A stretch of DNA of 24,308 nucleotides, from positions 1 to 24,308 of the forward strand of contig JBNGIO010002001.1 in assembly GCA_049999805.1 (NCBI GenBank). Direction: 5' to 3'. Of the stretch, positions 19,401 to 24,308 are shown one piece after another; within the stretch, counting starts at the first letter, position 1, and every line of letters begins with the position of its first letter. The translations under genes were made by a program, and so were the position numbers. The notes under the pieces were generated by a model that ran no database searches, was not told the DNA's origin, and saw only the letters and a program-made list of their open reading frames with translations. The stretch is from Folioceros fuciformis. Lineage: Eukaryota > Anthocerotophyta > Anthocerotopsida > Anthocerotales.

Positions 19401-22400
19401 TGAATCAGAACCTGTACCAGTATCAGCCAAGAGCCTCACAGGACTAGAAAGCACAGGAGCTGCAAAGGGCGGGAGACGACCTTCCAGGCAGAAAGCTGCT
19501 TCTTTTGAACCGCGCTCTGGTTTCAGTGTTCCACCAGACAAAGACGCTGGCTGTCACGCTTCTGCAAAGGGCACCGAATTTTCGCCGGAGGCAGAGTGGC
19601 TGCGGAATACTAGCCATGAAAGCGCCAGCACATCTGAAAAACGTTGCGACTGCTCGAGCGGACGTGGTACACTGTCACGTATATCATCCATGCATGAGTG
19701 GACAGATTTCAAGTGGGAACAATCGGGGAGGCTGTTGTTGGCAAAGGCATTCACTCAAAAAGGTTTGCCATCCATGACTAAGATGTTCAGTCTTCATTGC
19801 ACGGATTTTGAAGTAAAATCCTGCGTTTTGGTCCCTGCAGGGAAGACGCATTCAGCTCGGGGCCGTCACGATCTTGCAGAGACGTGCTTCTTGGAAAGTT
19901 GGGCTTTCCTTCATGGGTGTCATACAATGCAATTGCAAGGTTCTCAAGCTTGTACAAGAATACCTTCATCTCCCAGTAGCTTCTTCCCGTTGGAGGAAGC
20001 TGCTCTACTTTACCACATGAGCTTGCTTAGGCTTAGGAGAGAACTGGCAACAAACAGCACAAGGTGATTCGTGGGATGGTGTTCTAATGAGCTAGGTACA
20101 GTTGTGGCTTCGGTCTGAACTAGGTACTCTTGTATTGTAACTTCGGTCTAAGGTTGGTTTCTTGTGCAGAATTGATGGAACAGGACTTCAGCGGCCACTT
20201 ACGTGGTTATATAGATCATTCCTACTTTGTCAGCAAACTCCACCTCTTCTGCGTAAGGTATGCCGCTACTAATAACGAGATGCTGCGGTTTTCGCTTATT
20301 CGGTCGTAGGTTCCTTGTTCCTCTGCATCTAACGGGAAATGTCTCAGGTTTCACAGCTTCTGGCTCTTATGCATGTACCTCTCTCTGCTGGAGGCATTTG
20401 TCACCATTCAGGAAAGTGTTCTGGGGACTTGCATGCTCTGGCAGCGTATTTCCAGCAGACCTCTCTGGGATCTACAGCACGCCAGCAGCACCTAGCAGTT
20501 GTGAATTCCAAGATGACCTTCGAGACTGATTCGGTAAGCACCTTGCATACAAGCCAGTTGTTATGGTATGCAGCTTGGTTCTGTCAGATCCATTATAAGT
20601 ATTCACTGTGTATTTGGTGAGCAGGGTCTCCTTTCGCTTTTAAGTAAGAAGGGCCTTGAGGAAATGCAGCAAGCTCTCAGGTTGGCGTTTTATCACTCTT
20701 GGGAAGTCTCTCCTTTGCGCAACTGTACCCTGCAAACCATGATCTTTGCTCTGGCTGCCATGTGTAGGGTAGTGCCGGAGGGGCTGAACGCCGTTGAGGC
20801 TTGGGCGGATGGGTTCCACAGTGGTCTGGAGCAATCAACGGTTTGCTGTTTAGGATTTGTGGATACAGATCATGTTTTTCTCATTCAACGGGAACATCCA
20901 ACCAGCTGCGCCTGGCTCTTTGTGACGCGTATTGGAGCTGAGCCCTCGGTGATACTCTTGCCTGCTGCTCCTCTTACGAAAGGTGAGTGAGGTCAAGTTA
21001 TGCTGTGCTCGATATCATAGATTTTCAAACTGAGGCTGATAAGTTGCATCTGTGGGTAGGGGTGGCTTCCCCGTACCATATGGAAGATGCAGGTGTCCAT
21101 TCGAGTACTTCGCCTGAAAATGGCGGCAAGCATGTGCTGGACATGCTGCAGAAAACCATTCCAGAGTTTATTTCCATAATGGATGAGAGTCGTCAGTCCA
21201 CAGCTGAAACTGGGCCGGTGACAACCACTGAGCAAAAGACTGCATGGTGGAAATGGAGGACTGACCTCGATTTCAGACTTTCCTTGTTGCTCAGGTCCTC
21301 GCAACAGCCTGGCTCTCGTATTGCGTCATATATCCTTGCAGGCGTCAGGATGGGACCTCACGTGCGTTGTTACACTGTGCAGCACCCTGGAGGACCTGTG
21401 GCTGGGACCGTGGAAATGCCTTCTATTGGGAAGCCCTTCGGACTCAGGTGTTACTAAATCTCTGAAAATGTCTGCAAAGGCTCTTTCCAAGGAGCTGAAC
21501 GAGATTTCGAAGCATGGCGGACTGGAGAAGCAAATAATGGAAGTCGATGGAAACCTCGTCCATCTTCTCTTACAAGGCTTGGGCTGTCTGAGTAGAAGCC
21601 AGCTGGAGGCAGGTCTAGCTTGGCTTATCGGGTGGAACAGGTCTGGCTTCTCCTTACCTGGTGAGGCCGGCAGGTCAGTTGCTGCTCACCGTCAACCATG
21701 GATCCGTCAGGTTGCGGAGGGTTTCGCGGCAGCATACAGAACTTCAGTCGGAGGTGATAGAGCTGCGTCAGAAGATGAAAGTGATGGTCGCACCCGCGGG
21801 AGACCCAGGATAAGGAGGCAAACGCAACAAGACGGTGCCCAGTGCAAAAGATCTGTGCCACAGGGGAACGACTCTCCAGATTCTCAGCCTCTGGATAGAC
21901 AAGCTGTGGAGCTTGTTCTTGACAGCAACCTCCAGGTAGGATGACCGAAACATGGGTAGGAGCAAGCATCTTTACCCATGTGGCCGCTCGTGTCGGATTT
22001 TCAGACTTGCCTTTTTCTCGTTCCTTCTGCAGAAACTGCCTTGGGAAAGCCTCCCATGTCTCAGAGAGTACGAGACGTATCGTATGCCTTCGGTAGGCAG
22101 CTTACGGGCTCTCCTCATACATCGGAGCACTGTATTGCCGACCAATTGGGTGAATGCTTCCGATGGCTACTACCTCCTCAATCCAAGTGGAGACCTGGCC
22201 AGCACGCAGGCAGCATTTGAGGATTGGTTCTCCCAGCAAAAAGGCTGGAAGGTACGAGTTTGTAAAAGGTGCGATGGTTGCAGTTCAGCTACCCACTTGA
22301 GCACTGACCAGGCATCGGGACCGAAATGTGTGCAGGGAAAAGCCGGTGAGGTGCCGAGTGTCAACGATGTCTTGGAGGGCCTCACCGACCATGACTTGTT

Positions 22401-22942
22401 CGTCTATTTCGGTCACGGAAGCGGTGAGCAAATCAGTGCTCAGGCGTCGTTATTTCTGTGAGTCGAAATTCCTCCATGTTGATGTATGCTGCTTTCTTTG
22501 GATGTGCGCAGGCGAGCAGTACGTACCCGAACGACGAATCAGACGGCTACGGAAATGCGCGGCGGCGCTCCTTATGGGATGCGGAAGTGGACGTCTCGCC
22601 GACCGCGGCGACTATGAGCCCGTGGGGATTCCGCTCTCGTATCTCATGGCTGGCTGCCCCACCGTCATCGCCAACCTGTGGGACGTGACGGACGGCGATA
22701 TCGACCGCTTCAGCCGCGTTCTCCTCAACTCCTGGCTGGCAGGCTCCAATATGGGGCCCGCTTCCTCCTCAGAAGATGCTCACCGGGGATCTATCTGTAA
22801 TAACAAGGCACAACAACCTAGGTCCGGGGTCCACATGGGCCAAGTACAAGCCGGCAGAAACTCGTGCAAATTACCTTTCCTCATTGGAGCAGCTCCCGTG
22901 AGCTACGGCCTCCCCACACCCATTCAAGCGAGGATTGAATGA
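13441..22942 (+). CDS. ESP1: Separase (separin), cohesin-cleaving cysteine protease of clan CD
   Basis: Separase cleaves the kleisin subunit of cohesin at anaphase to release sister chromatids. About 26 exons: 13441-14222, 14375-14603, 14681-14779, 14891-about 15026/15056, 15156-15555, 15665-15779, 15872-15997, 16074-16358 (or from 16059), 16459-16563, 16642-16854, 16948-17076, 17171-17335, 17486-17809, 17920-18009, 18166-18327, 18421-18544, 18635-19762, 19841-20063, 20170-20257, 20348-20533, 20625-20982, 21093-21294, 21383-21935, 22033-22251, 22336-22423, 22512-22942. The product is about 2,320 residues, in the range of plant separases. The N-terminal two thirds is a helical TPR-like superhelix; exon 17 adds a basic, Ser-rich disordered linker. 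The C-terminal protease domain shows EDLWLGPWKCLLLG, YYLLNPSGDL, catalytic His in YFGHGSG (codon 22414) and catalytic Cys in LLMGCGSGR (codon 22580), then CKLPFLIGAAPVSYGLPTPI. The exon 2/3 and exon 4 3' ends are the least certain. Three introns are stop-free and multiples of three. Confidence 0.93.
18545..18634 (+). other. Frame-preserving 90-bp intron in separase
   Basis: Donor ATAG|GTGAAC and acceptor CTTCAG|GTGAGC. Removal joins ATFASAIG to ELHRKRHQWKLA, as expected for the repeat helices; retention would add 30 residues without a stop. Confidence 0.65.
19763..19840 (+). other. Frame-preserving 78-bp intron in separase
   Basis: Donor AAAAG|GTTTGC and acceptor CCTGCAG|GG. Removal joins LLLAKAFTQKG to KTHSARGRHDLAETCF; retention would add 26 residues. 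Removal fits the helical repeat better. Confidence 0.55.
22252..22335 (+). other. Frame-preserving 84-bp intron in the separase protease domain
   Basis: Donor GGAAG|GTACGA and acceptor TGTGCAG|GG. Removal joins DWFSQQKGWK to GKAGEVPSVNDV, matching the family spacing before the catalytic His. Retention would add 28 residues containing CKRCDGC. Confidence 0.65.
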
Positions 22943-23377
22943 ATCTGTGAGGTGCGCCCTGACTCCTTGCTACTGTACATAAGGATTGCGCTTGCTTGTG
23001 AAGGACGCAACCGGAGACTTTTATGACTTGCCGTAACCACTTGTACTTAGCCCAGATGAATGGGATGTGACGTGGCCTCCTGGTCACTCCCTAGTGCGGT
23101 AGCAGTGATTGGATGGGGAATCATGGGGATGGACATTTTTCTCTTTCCAAGGTTTGTACAATAGTTTGTAATAAATGGTACACGGCACGTAAAAATGGTT
23201 GAATCATTGGGTAAAGGACGCTGATTAACTAACTATTCAAACCCATCAGGTGAATGGGTGCGTAGCCATACAAAACCTCGATGGCATTAGATCTAAAAAG
23301 TACATGGAGGGTACAGTGGAGCGGAATACCTGTGGCCGACTTTGTCGCCAAATGAATAAGTGTAACGACCTAACGAA
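22943..23377. other. Convergent 3' region between separase and CLC genes
   Basis: About 435 bp separating the separase stop from the likely CLC stop. It contains a canonical AATAAA at 23170-23175 on the plus strand. No further gene is visible, though an extra small 3' CLC exon cannot be excluded because a possible donor (TTCAG|GTTAGT) overlaps the CLC stop region. Confidence 0.5.
23170..23175 (+). terminator. Putative poly(A) signal of separase
   Basis: AATAAA about 230 nt after the separase TGA, in an AT-rich context (TTTGTAATAAATGG). Position and sequence fit a plant polyadenylation signal; cleavage site not determined. Confidence 0.5.
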
Positions 23378-24308
23378 CTAACCTGAAGTGCTGCTGAATG
23401 GGAAAGGGAAGCAGAAAGCTCCCCGGGAATACTTGTCTCGCAGATGCGGATACGAGCTGAGAAGGCAGTCGGGCGCAAAATCCTTCCTCGTCAAAATTCC
23501 GACGATGGGCATCTGCCCAGGCTGCGCATTCCTCAAGACGAACAGGTAAGTCATGCTAGCAAGAACGGAAAGGAAGAGTAAGGAGATGACGGGGAAGAGT
23601 GAAGCGGACCTCAGGGGACGCAGGGAGGATGCAGAGATGGCGGAGCCCCAGTTGACGGAAGAGTGTGTAGGTCTTGGCCAGGGACATAGTTTCGACGACG
23701 GTGTAGGGCGAGGTGTTGCAGACGGGATAGAGGTCCACAAACATGTCACGCTGCTCAGGAGTGAGGTGGACGTCTTCGATCCGCAGCGCCTGGGAGGTGG
23801 CGGATTTGTCCAACACCGCGCTGCAGAGCCAGGAGTCCGCCGCCGTCCCATAGGAGCTGTCGCTGCTCTGCAGGAAACGTTGGTGGCGCAGCAGCAGCAG
23901 AAGCTGCTCCCGGAGGACCAGGCCGGTGAAGGATGTAGACCCCCCAGCGCGCGCCTCCAGCACAGGAAAGGCGTTGTGCTCCGTCTCCCAGAGCGCGTCG
24001 TACACCACCCCGGCGCGCTCCAATCGCGAGAGCGTCACCAGCGGGCCCTTCACCATGGCGTCGCGCGCCGTGAGGTGCCGCATGAAGGGGTGCGGAGACG
24101 CCGGCAAGAAGTGCAGCCCCTTGAGTAGGACGTGCGACACGAAGATGCCCTGGTTGAAGTAGTCCCCGAGCGTCTTGGAGATGAGCAGTACCAGCATGAT
24201 GAGAGGCAACGCATGCAGGTTGTTGGTGAGCTCCAGCAGGATGACCACCAACGCCGCCGTCATCCGCATAGAACCCCCGAGAAACGCCGCCGCCCCCAAC
24301 ACCGCATA
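23378..24308 (-). CDS. CLC-type chloride channel/anion antiporter, CLC-c/g-like, 3' part
   Basis: The C-terminal part of a voltage-gated chloride channel family protein, probably of an internal membrane (tonoplast or Golgi) in plants; the rest lies beyond the right edge. Two exons are seen: 24308-23610 and 23521-23378 (TAG). The first begins in the last membrane helices with YAVLGAAAFLGGSMRMTAAL, followed by LLELTNNLHALPLIMLVLLISKTLGDYFNQGIF, and then the paired cytosolic CBS domains (from about HLTARDAMVKGPLVTLSRLE; second domain LYPVCNTSPYTVVETMSLAK, LFRQLGLRHLCILP). Exon 2 completes the second CBS domain with PIVGILTRKDF and ends after SYPHLRDKYSRG plus a short variable tail. The 88-bp intron joins in phase 0. 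The selectivity-filter and gating-glutamate motifs lie outside the window, so channel versus exchanger cannot be judged. The stop at 23378 is less certain than the rest. Confidence 0.88.

Noticed and set aside
23288-23377. A possible extra 3' exon or extension of the CLC gene beyond the TAG at 23378.
   Set aside because: The conserved CLC C-terminus is already complete, and the downstream frame resembles nothing in the family; a donor at the stop is possible but no matching acceptor and exon could be supported.
1561-23380. The four confidently ended genes (MFS, GAPN, O-FucT, separase), the gag-like frame and the unknown AT-rich frame all end in TGA, while the gag-like frame has internal TAG/TAA; this could suggest a code in which TAR means Gln.
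   Set aside because: Roughly 4,000 codons of conserved exons in the five genes contain no internal TAG or TAA, and Gln is written as CAG/CAA throughout. The TGA bias is a small sample, the probable CLC stop is TAG, and the gag-like frame is better read as a pseudogene.

Overview
The window is nuclear DNA from a land plant or close streptophyte relative. Five intron-split genes encode recognisably plant-type proteins: a UNE2/At1g78130-like MFS transporter, plant non-phosphorylating GAPDH (ALDH11), a plant O-fucosyltransferase-family protein, a very large separase, and a CLC-c/g-type chloride channel. Introns are mostly 75-155 bp with GT-AG ends, and genes lie close together. This suggests a compact, early-diverging plant genome (a bryophyte is plausible), but the sequence alone does not fix the species.

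Layout: 1-2007 is GC-rich and holds a decayed coding sequence of transposon-gag-like character with four in-frame stop codons. 2008-3330 is an abruptly AT-rich stretch with one unidentified minus-strand open frame and a 57-bp tandem duplication. 3340-4329 is the repeat-bearing 5' flank of the MFS gene (4330-6089, +, 3 exons). Tail to tail with it lies GAPN/ALDH11 (8822-6446, -, 9 exons, 496 aa, one GC-AG intron). After a gene-poor 1.7 kb comes the O-fucosyltransferase gene (12701-10561, -, 7 exons, 506 aa). It is head to head, across about 740 bp, with separase (13441-22942, +, about 26 exons, about 2,320 aa). Separase is tail to tail with the 3' end of a CLC gene that runs off the right edge (24308-23378, -).

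Exon structures were worked out by hand from splice-site consensus, reading phase and protein-family continuity. For the MFS, GAPN and O-FucT genes, all exon phases close exactly. For separase only the 3' end of exon 4 is left unresolved, and the choice of acceptor for exon 8 is uncertain.

The genes are unrelated housekeeping functions (transport, cytosolic carbon/NADPH metabolism, Golgi glycosylation, chromosome segregation, anion transport) and do not form a pathway or operon. I do not see a clear new biological system. The points most worth a second look are the stop-free, frame-preserving introns of separase (one would insert a Cys-rich segment into the protease domain), the GC-AG intron in GAPN, the AT-rich island with an unknown open frame, and the shared O-FucT/separase promoter region.
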